Of a stretch of 64,000 bases of DNA, positions 1-13,300 are shown piece by piece (within the stretch, counting starts at the first letter, position 1; every line of letters starts with the position of its first letter). This DNA comes from Blasia pusilla (Eukaryota; Marchantiophyta; Marchantiopsida; Blasiales): assembly GCA_050084515.1 (NCBI GenBank), contig CM114271.1, forward strand, positions 15,252,001 through 15,316,000, read 5' to 3'. The notes below the pieces were generated by a model. That model saw only the letters and a list, made by a program, of their open reading frames with translations, made no database searches and was not told the DNA's origin. The position numbers and the translations under genes are program-made.

Positions 1-1
1 A

Positions 2-421
2 CCGGGAAAGGCTCCTCGAGCAGGAATTGATCCCAGTAAAGGTGCAAAGCCAGTTCGTCTCCGACCTTTGAATGCTTCCCGACCCAATTCACCTCCAATC
101 CAGAAAGCAAATGAATCTCTGCCTTCAAATCCGAGTTCTGGGACCGGCTTGACTGAGAAAGCAAGAGCACAGTTGCCCGCGAAAGACACAGCCGTGCCTG
201 CCACACGACGAGAGGAATCGCCCAAGACAATAAGCGATCCACTATTTCCTCCGAGGCCAGTCGTTTCATCCACGCAAAAAGGGCCCCTCCGCGAGATGAC
301 GAGACGGCCGAACGATGTGGGCAAGCAAGGGGATCCCGACGATCCATTTGCTTGCACTCACCTGACTCAACTCATGCCCATATCGCCCATCCCGTCCACG
401 TACAGATCACAATCTGGGTAG
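2..421 (+). CDS. 3' part of an unidentified proline/serine-rich reading frame (partial)
   Basis: An open frame enters from the left edge and runs to a TAG at 419-421. The translation is hydrophilic and rich in Pro, Ser, Arg and Lys, with stretches such as PGKAPRAGIDPSKGAKPVR near the edge and SPPIQKANESLPSNPSSG later. This resembles a disordered tail of a nuclear or cytoskeletal protein rather than a folded domain. No family is recognised. A possible splice donor (GGTAGGT) overlaps the stop, so the frame could be an internal exon instead of a terminal one. It lies on the same strand as the phosphofructokinase gene about 1.9 kb downstream, but nothing seen links the two. Confidence 0.3.
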   Translation, partial: PGKAPRAGIDPSKGAKPVRLRPLNASRPNSPPIQKANESLPSNPSSGTGLTEKARAQLPAKDTAVPATRREESPKTISDPLFPPRPVVSSTQKGPLREMTRRPNDVGKQGDPDDPFACTHLTQLMPISPIPSTYRSQSG

Positions 422-2274
422 GTGCCTTCTCCGCTCATTTAACTCCTCGTACTCAAATCAGATCAGCTGTTGAAATCTGGGAATCATTAGGAGCAAGGAT
501 TGCTGATCGTGCATCGAACTCCTCGCAATCAAATCGGTTCTTGAAGTTTATTGGTTGAGGAATTCGAGAGGTCGCATCCGTTGGTTGTCTCCAAGAACCT
601 TGAGGCATCTAGGACTGATGAAGCTTGATTGTTTTGAAGTCACAGAAAAGAGAATCAGTATCGATCAGTGATGGCACTGATGGGTAGACGACCAGTTCTG
701 CCCTCTTCCTATCCACAAACTGCCACGAACCTCTTTGGGAAAGACTAGTAGTTGAGATGCCGCAGGAACTGGTCAACCATCAATGCGTTTGTTGTAATGG
801 AGAGACAGCCCTTCTAAACGGTTTACGGCTTTTGAGGTGTTCGTTTGTGAGAAATCACATCACTATTGACACTCGGGCGGACTCGCAGGGGCATGGGCAA
901 CAAATTGCAGGACTTGGGGAGTGTAGCCAAGCCAAATCACAGCAGGTGGGCAAATTCGTAAGCTTTAATAATGAAGAGAGAAGGAATCAATCAACTTCTT
1001 GTCTATGGGACTTGGATATACAAGACTTGCTGCACCAAAGCATGCCCGATCTAGCAAAAGAAGACAGGACAGCCCCAGGTGTTCCAACTCTAGCAACCAT
1101 ACACTGATGAGGGAATTCAGCAATCTCAACCAGATTCCTACCGAGCATGAAAGCACTCACCCTTAAGTCAGGGCTCTGGAAGAGTCCAGGAAATGCCGAG
1201 TAATGGTAGCTGCAACTGAAAGGTGCCGCTTTGCAGCGTGGAGTTTGTTTGACTTGCAATCTCAGCATAGTCTTCACTTTTCGTGAGTTGAAAGTTTCTC
1301 CTCTCCCTCCATATCTGAATGTGGCCAGTGCTTGGATTAGCTCAGTGGGTATGGGGCCGGAAAGATAAAAAGCTTGTTCAGTTGGTTTCGCAAAATTCAT
1401 GGAATTGCAGTACTGTCTCTTCCTTTCCCCTTCATTTCCTAGCAGTGGGTTCTTCCTTTTGCAAAGCTCCTCATGTATATATCAACTGTCAGAGATGTGG
1501 GTGTTTGTACAGCGAATCCAACATGTTCTTGCTAGTACTTTTAGGAAAATCATCGACTGACATGCTTAATTCTCTCAAGTCGCATATTCTTAAAAGCTTC
1601 GAAAGCTCTTGATCTTAGAAATTTAGAAAGATGGTCATCATAGAGAAAGTCCTCATTCAGCAGTTTCATCGCGTCTCCGGCACTGCCCTGGATGGGTGCG
1701 GGGGGAGGACGAGGTGCAGAAATTATCATATTAAAGGCGGAGGCTCCGTCATGTTGTGTTCAGAGCTAACCTTACATAGTATTGTTGGTGGGGAGGTTCC
1801 AGTATCAGCTAAACGCTATCTACTGACTGGGGGACCCGAAAACGTTTCTTACCAGTACAGCAGATTATGGCAGTGTACGTAGGCTATTTTCCGTACGAAC
1901 AACTCTGGTAACACCAACTTTACACTTTCATAGTGTTGTGTGAGTGCTAACCATCCATAGTGTTGTTCGTGGGGACCTTCAAGAATCGTCCAAGAAACAA
2001 TATCTAAGTGACCTGATTTAGGCCCCCAAAGACACTTTTTACGTGTACAGCGGCCTTGGGCAGTGAATTTGGGCAACTGTGTGTGACGAACTCTGGTTAG
2101 AAATTTCAGCGTTGGTTGTTGCGTTTCATGGGAGGCTTCACTCAATATAATGCCTCTCGTAGTCTTGAGACCATAACCTTAGAGAGAAAATTGCTTGGGG
2201 TCTGTTTTAGTATTGAGAAAATTTCTTGTCCCGTGGACAGTGGAACTTTGCCAGAAGGCATAGAAGCTCCGCAG
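422..2274. other. Intergenic or 5' region, no gene recognised
   Basis: Only short reading frames on both strands, none with a recognisable motif. If the phosphofructokinase has upstream N-terminal exons (a targeting leader or the usual N-terminal segment before the first recognised exon), they should lie here, but I could not identify them. Confidence 0.4.
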
Positions 2275-5200
2275 TCGAGGGACCAAAACATGAGGCGACT
2301 CTACGTGCACGATGAAGACCGCGTGCTTCTCAAGGTGACTATATCCACAGTGAGGCGACCTAACGAGTTGGAGCGATCAGATCCAGGTTTCTTAGGCTAT
2401 GCGCAAGTCATGTCATGATAGATACTCAACACCAAGTCTTACTTCGAGGCAAGCCAGACACGAATGAGCTCAGTGAAGTGTCATTCATAGCTAAAACTTC
2501 TGCTCATTTCCTCAAGCGATGCTTCAGGTGGTGCACTACGGGAACCCAACCTCGGTGGGCATCGAATTCGATGAAGCCGGGGAATGGCAATTCAAGCCCT
2601 TGTGGTAAAGGAAAATCGGAACCAACTTGAACTTCATGCTCTGATTTGCACTCAGCGATATTGAAATTATGAGCTTACAAATAAACCGATTTGATTTCGA
2701 AGTTTTTTATTGTGTTGACGGAACCAGGAAAACTTCCTTCACAGCTTAGTCCTTCTGGGGAATCTATCACTCCCTCGCATTGTGAATTTCAGCTCACCCT
2801 CTGTAATTCCCGTGCTGCTAGATTTTCTGATCAGCTGAATAAGAATGAGTTGTCGGCTTCGTAGCCTGAGCTGTCCTTGGCCTCATTAAAGTATGATCAG
2901 AGCTGCAGGACTCAGCGTGCCGGTCCACGGGCCCAAATCTACTTTCAGCCATCATCTGTAATCTTCTCACTCATTTCTACATCTCCTCGATGAGGTCCAT
3001 GTTGATAATTTTCTCCTAACCGCCATGAGGAGAGGGAAACTGAATATGACGCACGCTTGTACACAATTTGTTTAATAGTAGGTAGCAACGATCATAAATG
3101 ACTTACTCATAATAAACACTGTAGGGCGAAGGGAGCTGAATTTGATACATGGTTGCCCCCAATCAATCTATCGAGTAGGTGGTAGTAAGAATTATGGATC
3201 CTGATAAGAGTTTACCGGAGACTAGTTCCACATTTTTACCCCGGACAAATATAACTACTCCACGGTAATTCCACACCAAAGAGCAGACGAGCAGACGAGC
3301 AGATACAAAGTCTTTCCATAATCCTTTCTGTACAGATATTGGCCACTATCAGACCATACATGCGATGGAACATGCTTGTTGAACACCAACACTAGCTTGT
3401 AAAATCCTACCAGGTGAAGGCAGCAATTGTAACCTGTGGAGGGCTTTGCCCGGGTCTCAATGACGTGATCCGCCAGGTACTTAGGCTCATATCCTGCTTC
3501 GGTACTGCATGCTATCTTGTCGGATGGAGTTTTTTTTTATTGTTGCTCTCCAAAGAGTAGGCAAGGAGTGGGATTGAACATCATTTCACTTAAAAGCTCT
3601 TTGAGAAGGGGATGGGAACGACAGATCTTGATAATGTCGAACCTTCAAGATGCACCTTTCACTGAAGAAAAAACGTCACTCTTTGAACTTTTCTGATGCT
3701 CGAACAGGTGGTGTTTACTCTTGACGTGTATGGAGTAAAGGAGATTTTGGGCATCCAGTATGGTTTCAAAGGCTTCGTCGATCCTAAGTATCCACCTGTT
3801 GCAGTTACTTCCCTCTCTCTGTTTATTTGAAAGAAATTCCACATGGGGGTTCGTCACAACACAGTTTGGGCTTTCACTCTGATGACAAATCTGTTTTACG
3901 GGCACTCTTCTGGAACTGGGCATCTCTGTGAGGAATCACAGAGATGCTCAGTACTGTAGATTTAATTCTTAAAGGGCTCTGTGTCGTATCCTAAATGTAC
4001 CTTGTCATTCTGTGATTCCATTCTAGAGGAGTAGCTGAGGCAAAATTGTGCTGGACAAGAACGGGATTTAGTCCAACTTTCAAAGCATGATGAATTTGGT
4101 ATTGTCTTCTGGTGGGAACAGCTGACCCGCAAGTTGGTGTCACGTCTACACATGGCTGGCGGGAGCTTCTTAGGTGTCTCTCGGGGTACTCCAGATCTGA
4201 ACGACGTGGTGGATAGACTGCAGGTTTGTCAAACATGAGTGAGTCTACCCATGTCAACCTTGACGGTTGTGATCAGACTTTTTCTATGGCCCCTTGGGTC
4301 CCTCTTTTTTCTTTCCAGATTTATTGAGTCTTTTTCAGTCATTAGGGAGATTTTCTGCTCACTGTGATTTACACCCTTCTCAGCTCTGGTCATCATTTTT
4401 CGTCCAGTCCTTTAGGTTCCTTTGGTTTCTTTCATAATAAGTTTTTCCTATCCTTCAATTCTTAGATTGTTTCTTTTGTCTAGACTTGGAATGCTCATTT
4501 TTTATTTTCTTGTAGATAGTGGGTAGGTGCAGTATGAGGGTCAGTCCTGGTATTAGCTTTTAAATGTCTCTAAACAATCAGGGTGATAGACACTAACATA
4601 GCATTACTAAGTGACTCACATCTTAATCTGTTGGGAATCTCTGGATCTCTCGTTCTTTTTTGTTATTGTTTGTGTGCAGGATTGGGGCATCAATTTTTTT
4701 TTTGTGATTGGTGGCAACGGCTCACATGCTGGGGCGCATGAGATTTACAAAAGAGTAAGATCTGCGATGTGTATGGCATGTGTTTCACATTGCAACTCTT
4801 GGTCTGGAAAAGTTAGGTTCCATTCTCATAGCTTCTTTGGTACTCCACCTACATGAGCTTTGATCATGGGCAGGAGGATCTCACATTCTATGTTTTCTTT
4901 CAGTGTGTGGAACGCAAAATGAAAATTGCAATCGTTGGGATTCCGAAAACAATTGACAATGATCTACAACTTTTTGACAAGACTTTTGGTTTTGATACCT
5001 CAGTAGAAGAAGCGCAGCGTGCTATCAATGCTGCCTTTGTTGAGGTACTCATTGTGATTATTAACACCAAAATTTGTAGTTAATTGTACTATCCCCTGAA
5101 ACATGCACGAGGTCCACTTTTGTGATTGATTATCCAAACTCGTGTAAGGATGTAATGGTCCAAGAAGGATTATCTGGTTGAAACCTGCTACCATTTCCAG

Positions 5201-7796
5201 AGTTGTGTGTTGAGATGTGAAGGGATTGATTCTCAGAAATTATATTGAGTGCATCTGTGTTATATGGGATTCCAAATACGTACATAGATGTGTAGGAATC
5301 ATTTGTATTACTAGTTCATTGATTTCAGGCAAGCAGTGCGTATAACGGTGTGGGCATTGTCAAGCTCATGGGAAGACAGAGCGGTTTCATAGCTATGTAC
5401 GCCACTTTGGCCAGTGGTCAGGTGGACATCGTCCTCATCCCAGAGGTCTGTCTCTCCCTCATCCCATGCCAAGATAGCAACACCAAGCAAATCAACCTCC
5501 CTTCTTTTTGGAACTCTAAAGATTCAGGGTTGAAGAATATGAAGGTTTGGCATTAATGGCTCCAACTTTGACATATTACTTTCTTAGAAATATATATGTT
5601 ACGGTCAACTACACACTCATACTCAATTCGTCAATCTGTATCGGCAGGTAACTACATTCTTCCACTAGGAGAAACTTCTTCCTGCCTGCACTATACTCCC
5701 CACTTCATAGTGCCAATACAAATTTCTTGTTTTCTCTACCTTTCTTATTTCCAGCTTTGTGAACCCCAACACTCGCTCACATCCTCCATGGGCTGCTGGT
5801 CAGGTACCTTTTGTATTGGAAGGGGAATCTGGTGTATATGCTTTCATGCATAAAAGGCTGGAGAAGAATGGGCTGTGTGTTGTGGTCATTGCAGAGGGTG
5901 CAGGACAGGTCAGTGGATTTGATTATGGCATGTTCTCTCTCCATATTTTCCAGAGATGGGTTATCGAGTGAGTGAAAATGGTTTAAAGAACCAAAGCTCA
6001 TCCAAATTTCACATATGGACCAGTTTGCAAAAAAATGCAGTTCCTGAATCTTCAATGAATGGAAATAATTGCAACTTCGAAGATGCTGGCTCTGCTTTGA
6101 CAATAATGTAGGGATATCATCCCTTTGCCTGACAAGATCCTCATTTACTCAAGCCCTGCAGAGGAAATGATTGATCACTCCGGCTGCTGAAGTAAAAACC
6201 TTCTGCTGCTATTACTGAAATTGTGCTTATAAACTATTGATATCATGCTCCATGAATTGAACTTCATGCTCAACAATTTTGAGATCTCTGATAGTTCCAC
6301 CTTTGTGCACTTGCAGGAGCTCCTGGAAAGTTCTGGTGGCGTGGATGCTTCAGGAAATCCAATACTTGGGGATATTGGTAAATGGTTCTTCAGCCAGGTC
6401 GGCCTCCGAAGGACTTTGAAAATTCATAGCTGAAAGGAACTTACAGCACTCTACTACATACAGAAAGCGATATTCTATGATACGAAAAAGGATCTGAACT
6501 GAGCATTAAGATGCATAATGTAACAATACAACCACAATCAAGCAAGTAAAACATCCCTCTAAGGTCTTTTGGTGCCAACTGCACAGATAATGCCAGCTAT
6601 TGCTAAGGTATGCACAAGTGGGCCTCTAGCAGCCGGATTCCCTACCACCTGCTAGACGTGTATTGGTCTTTAGCCACATGGCCATGGATGAAGTGGAATT
6701 TTGAGTGACTGATTTTGGTGCAGGTGAAAGCTTACTTTGGCAAGATCAAGGTCCCCATTGATGTTAAGTACATAGACCCTACTTACATGATCCGAGCAAG
6801 GCATTGCAACTCCTCGGACCACATTTTTTGCAGCGTTCTTGGTCAAAATGCGGTGAGTTTGGCCGTTTGGATTTTGTATGTCGTCTGTTAGGTGAGCGAG
6901 CCTTGGGATGATGGCAGGCGTAATACTAGAATATTTGTTTAAGCAGAAAGATGCACGAGCCAGGAAGACTAAAGTGGAGTAAGATACTTTGAGGGTATCG
7001 GCATCCATTTCTTTTCACTTGTTGCCCTTATAAACATCAAATTTCGGAATTCTTTAAGCTTAGCAGTTTGGAAAAGTGGTGGTTAAGTCTATGAATCCCT
7101 TCTACATTTTCAGCAGTGTGGACAAGGTCCAGGACGACGTCCTGATAAATTATGAAGCTACCCTCTGCATACCAGAATGAAGATGACATTAGCAGGGATA
7201 GTTCAGTGTTGTTTTCCAAAGAACAGGGGAAAGTCCTTGGGAACTGAGTTAGATGATGATTTCTGCCGTCAATCTATGCCCAAAGCTCCACTCAGTACAG
7301 TTGGCACAAGTTTTAGAAAAGACGATCACCGTTTTCTTATTTTCTTTGAATCTCCTGAACTGTGCAGGTCCATGGAGCGTTTGCTGGTTACACAGATATA
7401 ACTGTAGGTCTTGTAAATACCCACTACGTTTTCCTGCCCATCCCCAAAGTGATTGAGGTACCTCGCAAGGTGGATCCAAACAGTAATATGTGGCACCGAA
7501 CTGTCACCTCCACTGGGCAACCTGATTTTCCTACTCAGAAGATAGGTCTTGCAGTAGTTCCAAGTGTCAGCAGCCTCTCGCAGGACACCTCTGGATCCAA
7601 GTCACCAAAGTCTCAAGAAACAACACTGTCAAGGTCTCAGTCTCCTGAACCTGGATCAACTGAGGATTCCTCCTACCGATCTAACACTCCTACACGACCT
7701 CAACGGCGAATCTCTCAATTGTCCATAAGAATTGATAAAAACAACGTGCAGATAAGGTCTGTCGACAACTACTTCAAGAAGAAGACTCAACGGTGA
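2275..7796 (+). CDS. PFK: ATP-dependent 6-phosphofructokinase, plant PFK2-like
   Basis: Phosphorylates fructose 6-phosphate to fructose 1,6-bisphosphate, the committed step of glycolysis. Twelve exons are seen: 2275-2334, 2865-2957, 3414-3476, 3708-3797, 4122-4223, 4680-4754, 4904-5044, 5329-5445, 5804-5908, 6317-6397, 6724-6852, 7368-7796. They join in phase 0 throughout, giving 494 codons plus stop. Motifs in order: [11 protein letters not shown] (about 58-68), [11 protein letters not shown], the nucleotide loop GGNGSHAGA (147-155), PKTIDND (175-181, with the expected catalytic Asp), [24 protein letters not shown] (277-282), DPTYMIRA and STGQPDF near 406. The pattern agrees with my recollection of the Arabidopsis PFK2 clade. 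Odd points: the donor after exon 4 (CCT|gttgca) is weak but chosen because it alone restores the alignment; a Ser/Pro-rich tail of 88 residues follows the catalytic core; and the N-terminus upstream of 2275 was not found. Confidence 0.9.
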
Positions 7797-9699
7797 TGGC
7801 TTTCGCAAGGCCCTTGTGTGTAGCTTCTAGCCTGACCTGGAAGCGATGTTTCTTTCCCACCTCATCAGTAAAGAAATTCCAAAGGTTTGGGATGCCCTTT
7901 TTTTTCTCTTCTTTCATCAGCTCTTACTTAAGCTGACATCTGGGTGATCTGCATTTCTAGATACGCGACATGTCTATTATTCTTTGACTAGAAGTCATGG
8001 CGCTGGTGACATTCCCATCTTGTGATCTATCCTTTGGCCGGAAGATTTCTTCCAAGCGTGATTGTGGGAGTGAAGTGCTATTTTGAGTGACTAGGAATTC
8101 GAAACTGCTAAGTAGCAGTGGAAGTTCACCGATAATAATCCTGATAGTGGATCACAGTCTTTGCTCCATATCCTGGTGGCAAAAACAACAGCAGTGCGAA
8201 AGAAAAGGACTTGCTTTCGTCCATCACAGAAAGACGCATCCTTTTGAATTGCAATTTGTGATCTCGTCCTCAGTGAATCTGTCGAGAAGGGCTGTGAAGA
8301 AATTGAGTATGTGCTATGGGTCGTCAGTTGGAATGGCATCATTCCTGAGGTTGGTTCAGAGGTAAAGGAGAACCCTTATTAATGCAGCTTGGACAGCAGT
8401 TTTGACGTTCAGTAGATGTGTGATCGCTACTCAAAATGATAATCTCAAGGCCTCACAACGATATTAGAGTGAGAGAATCTTTGTACCATCCCTGTTCGGA
8501 CAAGCAATAACAAAGTCATGAATCTTGTGAACGGCTGTGTTCACGATACCTGAACCATGGCCTCAAGATTTCCGTGACTGTACATGTGTGAATTCTGGAA
8601 AATCACTGCCATCTTGAAAGTTTTGCAGCAAGTTGCTCCCATCCTACCTTCAACCCACACATTCGCTCTCGAACTGCTGACTCGTCCATTCTTTCATTTG
8701 TCAGCTGACGCTCTTGATCCACATGAATTTCGGTAAGATGGGGGCATCGCTCCTCGCAATGTCACACTGTTTGGCTTCACTACTGTTTGGCTTCAATGCT
8801 AGGTGCTGAATAAACGTAACGGAGGGTTTGAGGAGCATGGTGCTACAGTGGTTGGTAGCTTGGGGTTTACAATAGTGAATAGAAACTTATAGAATTACTC
8901 AAGTAACTTAGTGTCTTACCACAGTAAATAGTAATAGGTTGTTATCATAGATTTACTTCAGTAATTCACAGAAATACCATAATGATTCTGCGAATTATTA
9001 TGGGTGGCAGACCCTAACCCTAAAACCTAGAACTTCATTTTTTGACTGTATATAACCTTTAAAGGGTGCTGTTTGTGCACATCTTTCTGAGCTTGAGGAG
9101 CTGATTGGTTGCTAACCTGAGTGGAATGTTCTTTTGACCTTAGTAGTGCAGTGTGCTTCTGTTTACTGAGTGGTCAGCTGACCTGAGGGTTTCCATGAGT
9201 TGTGATGCAAGGTATCTAGTAGTACTAACCCGAGTGGTTGCTATTGCACTAAGTGTGCTTGTGAATGCTAGGTAGTGTGGAGGTACAGGTAGTCTAGTTC
9301 TTTCCTCTACAATATAACCTGAGTGGTTCCTATTGCACTAGGTGTGCTTGTGGGAACTAGGTTGTAGAGAAACTCTGATATTTTAAAATAGTCAAGCGAA
9401 TAGTGTTCAACAGAGGACTTCCGATTATGGGGTATTGCGAACATTAGTGTCACAAGTTTGGCAGACCCAAGCATTTGAGTAAATTCCTACTCTAATGGGG
9501 CATGGAATATTTTGACATGAACATTTACCCCTACATCTCACCACACTATCTGCACGCTCTCTGGTGCATCTCATTCAGCTCCACAGAGAGGAAGATGTAC
9601 ACACTGATCTCTACAAACATAGGAAATGTTCGTACTGAACAGTTCAGAAAGAGTTTGTATCATAGGATCCGGAATTAGGAGTACTCGCGTGAGTCCGGC
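7797..9699. other. PFK 3' region and intergenic DNA
   Basis: The first few hundred bases are probably the 3' untranslated region of the phosphofructokinase. Further right, from about 8.8 kb, the DNA is AT-rich and repetitive, with a short telomere-like stretch (ACCCTAACCCTAAAACC near 9011) and the small repeat described separately. No supported gene. Confidence 0.4.
9113..9363. repeat. Short degenerate repeat around TAACCYGAGTGG
   Basis: The word TAACC(C/T)GAGTGG starts at 9113, 9226 and 9315. The last two copies continue alike for about 48 bases through CTATTGCACTARGTGTGCTTGTG, giving a period of 89 bp. The first copy shares only the head and a later GTGTGCTT word. Probably a decayed tandem repeat within transposon debris. 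Confidence 0.55.
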
Positions 9700-10110
9700 A
9701 AAACGACGTGACCGCCGGCCCGCTTAGGCGAAGGTGGCAGCTCCTTATAGTCTTTTTTTTTTTTGAATGCCGCATTCCCAAATTCGATAAATTTACGTTT
9801 TATATGTATATATCGAATTTCTTCTTCGCCAAGACTCACATAAATCGGATCGTTATCGCGGAGCCGCGGTCAATTCATTTTTATCATCCTTTTTTATATA
9901 AAAAATCTGAAGCCGACAGGAGCTTTAAAAAAAATGCAGCGGGTCATTGTATAGCTCTAAAGGACTGGGACATGAGTACCGGCCGGGGCAAAGGAAACGG
10001 ATATCTCGGATGTCACGCCTGGGCCAAAGGTCGCTCCGGCGTGTACAGGTTCTTGCTTCATGTAATTCTCTATTTACTGTAATGCTTAACCTCAAGAATG
10101 CCGCATCAGT
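9690..10110. other. GC-rich island with T-run and TATA-like stretch
   Basis: A patch unlike its AT-rich surroundings. It has GCCGGCCCGC near 9715, a run of twelve or more T at about 9750, CGCGGAGCCGCGG near 9860, a TATATAAAAAA stretch near 9896, and a GC-rich block from about 9970 to 10040. An ATG at 9972 opens a frame beginning MSTGRGKGNG, reminiscent of a histone H2A N-terminus, but homology stops there. The word GAATGCCGCAT occurs near both ends (about 9765 and 10097). It could be a small inserted element or a remnant gene. No function assigned. Confidence 0.2.
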
Positions 10111-10355
10111 CTCCTGAACTCAACCACAGACTGTGACTAGACAGGTAAATTAATCACTTTTATTGCCTCTCCAAAACCATCCTATATCCATGATGGTGGA
10201 TTTGACAGTTCGCTGTACTCATTCACAAAGTAGCCAGAAAGTTTCAGGGCCATCATGATCAGCATTGATATGCTCAATTTTGCCCAGTGGAGAAGCCAAA
10301 TACTTGAGGGATCTCAGCAAACTCAGTGATCTGCAGAAATATAGTCACACAAGAC

Positions 10356-13300
10356 TCACGTGGCTAAAGTTATATGAGGGCAAAAGATACTGGGTGCATC
10401 GCAGCCCAAAACATCCTTATAGTTTCTTGTGATGAAAAATTTGTCATAAACAAGCCCATCTCTGCTCTTTTTGTACTCAAAAAGCAAAGTTGAGTGGTTA
10501 TAGGCAGTAAGCTGGGTGAATCCAAAATCAAAGTCCTTGAAATAGCTCCAAGTTGTGTTCCAAGGTGCAAATGATGTCAAGCCAGCTCCTCCTCCTCCTG
10601 CCACTACATGTATGGTTGCATTGTATTTCCCTGAATAGTGCTCTCTCTCTTGACTTACACAAGAATTCTGCAAGTTTCAGACAAAGTTCATATGAGAAAT
10701 CTTCGTTTAAGAGACCCTTCTATCAAATCTAACCATGAATTGCATCCACGTTTCTGCAGAGGTAGTAATCAAGTAAGAGTTATCAAACTAAACAATGATA
10801 ACAGGTCAGCAGGATAAAGGGAGCTAGTTTTAAAAGAGGGTGCTGTACCAAGAAGGTTTTAGGTTCAGATCTTTAGACTTAAATAGAAGACTTCTTGTAA
10901 GAACAGTGACACATACAATCTAAGCAAGTACAGAAGAAATCATACCTCATGAACTGGACAAGTGCGCTCATAATTATGGGCATGACCGTAGAAAGCAATG
11001 TCAACCTTATACTTTTGCCAAAGTGTCTCCAATACTCTTCCCATGGGCTCACCAAAAGAACCTTTGACTGCATAAAAATTTGTAGATGAGTAACCCAATA
11101 CACGGTGTGCTATGAAGATTAACCATGGCTGCTTTTGGCGGTCAGCTGATGCAAAGCACTGCTCCAAAAATTTATACTGCTCTGTGCCTTCAGCCCAATC
11201 ATATTCCGAATTTGCGACACAGAATCGAAACATGCCCCAGTCTGTCTGATACCTGCAATGTCCAGCATACATCGTTCATTGGCAGATGGCCCAAAAAAAT
11301 TTCAAATTCCTTCCCCTAATACTGACATTCCTGACAGTAAAAGAGAGAGTTAACAGGATGTGCTACAATGGCCAGGAGAAAAACAAGATGCACAAGGCAG
11401 AAGATGACAGTCACGTGTCCAATTTACTAAGAGATGAGGTGGAGTTTTCACTGTCCCTTCAGAGATAGACCCAGCACTGTTCTAGAGAGTAGAAATGCCT
11501 GCGCAGATCTCTAAACTCCCTGGAAGGCTGAAGATCATCATGCGGATGGTTAAATCGTTTTCTGGACTAGCTAGCTCTGCTTTGTCAGAGCAGAGAGTTC
11601 GGAGCTAGTCACTGGTTGGGTTCTGTATCATGCGTTCTACAGTCCTTGTTTAACTCTTGATCTCTGTCTCAAACCTGGTTTTTTAACTGTCATTTAGAAA
11701 TAGGCCACTCGTTGCACGCAGGTGGACTATTTGATAGTTGAACCCTCTAGACTAATGCATCGTATCTACAGAAGCTGGGAAAAAGACCCATCACTTAGTT
11801 GAACAACAAATTTCTAAGACCAGAGGTAGAGTTCTTGGCAAAGTGTTCTTCTCGTCAGGGTAACAGCCAAAATCACAGATGTGAACATCTGGTCGGATGT
11901 CATCAATCCTGCCACTTAAAGACAACAATGCAGGAATCAAAGCAGCCCAATTGATATTCCCCTCGTATCAAATGATACAATTCATAAACCCTGGGAGACA
12001 AAAAAAGAGTATCCTATGAACAACAAATACAATTGAATCATGAAAGGGCTAATGTGACAAGCTCAAGTCCTGAAGTAATTGCTCAGGAGATATCTAAACA
12101 GAGATTCAACGACATTCAGTGCTTACCAGAATTTTTCCCTATTCGTTGCAGGCATATTGAAGATAGTTTGTGCTGGAACCCCGCACTCACCCCCAGAGTC
12201 AGCAGTGTTGTAAAATGACCCAGTGGATGGCCAGTCACGCTCATGATTTCCACTGTTGAAGAATAATAACAAACAAATGGTGAATATGTAGAATCGGTAT
12301 TGCACCCGAACCCCTCCCCTTAACTCCAGGAAAATATCATGCTATGCATGAATTCTTCTGAACCACTCTTGACCTTTCACCCTATCCACTGGATTGCCAA
12401 TTCTATCTCATGTAGATGGTGGGTCTGGACTAGTGCAGCTTTGATATACTGTACGCAGAGTCTAATGATGCACATGTCTGAATATGGGGGTGAATACAGG
12501 AAGACAAATTACAGAAAGGAAAAATGATTCGATCATCACCTGGCCACCATGAACGGCACACGGGAAGACAAGACTTCGATTTGTTCAAGAAACTCATCCC
12601 ACTGGGAAATATATCCATTTGCATAAGCCAAGTCTCCAATCAGAAAAATTGCGTCATAATTTTCTATGTCTGCTGCGAGAGTGTCAGTAGTATTCAAACA
12701 TCCTGGTTGATAGTTGCTGTATTCATTGGATCCGTCGCGCTCAGCCTGGGAGATGGAATCACTTAACATATTTCAGCTTCGACAGCATGGTCCAGGGAAT
12801 CCAAAATCACCTCTTCTTGGTCAGTATGACAATCCATATACTACACAAGTCCCACACCATGGTGATGAGTTTCAACTGTTACCATCCATGAACTTTTGTC
12901 CTCAATGAATCCTAAATAAAAGTACCAATGCCAACAGAGGCCTATCCATGTAGTCACTATCCAACTTCGAATGTTGAGGAAATCAAAAGAGAATTATCTT
13001 GAGGAGAAAAAGACTCTACCTTCCCCATATCACCAAAGATAACCACCCGTTGCAATGAATCTTGACCTGGGAAAGGGGGGGATGTGAAGAAGCTCTCTCG
13101 CCCCCAGATATATGATCGATTTCCCAGATTATGGCCTACTTGGTAAAAATACCTAGTCAGATGAAACCAGCAACCATTCATGAGCTCCATTCTTCTCATG
13201 GTTCTAGTAACTTGACTTCAAAAGCAGAAGATAAACTTGAAAACGTTAAGTATCTCTTGCATTTGAGAGGTTTCTGAGAGACCCTCCATATATCTGGAGT

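Noticed and set aside
987-1400. A 137-codon minus-strand frame
   Set aside because: No family, no splice context and it falls in the likely 5' region of PFK.
9010-9030. Telomere-like CCCTAACCCTAAAACC
   Set aside because: Only about two imperfect units, too short to be an interstitial telomere tract.
9995-10012. AACGGATATCTCGG, also found in 5.8S rRNA
   Set aside because: Only 14 bases match and the neighbouring bases are not 5.8S; coincidence is likely.
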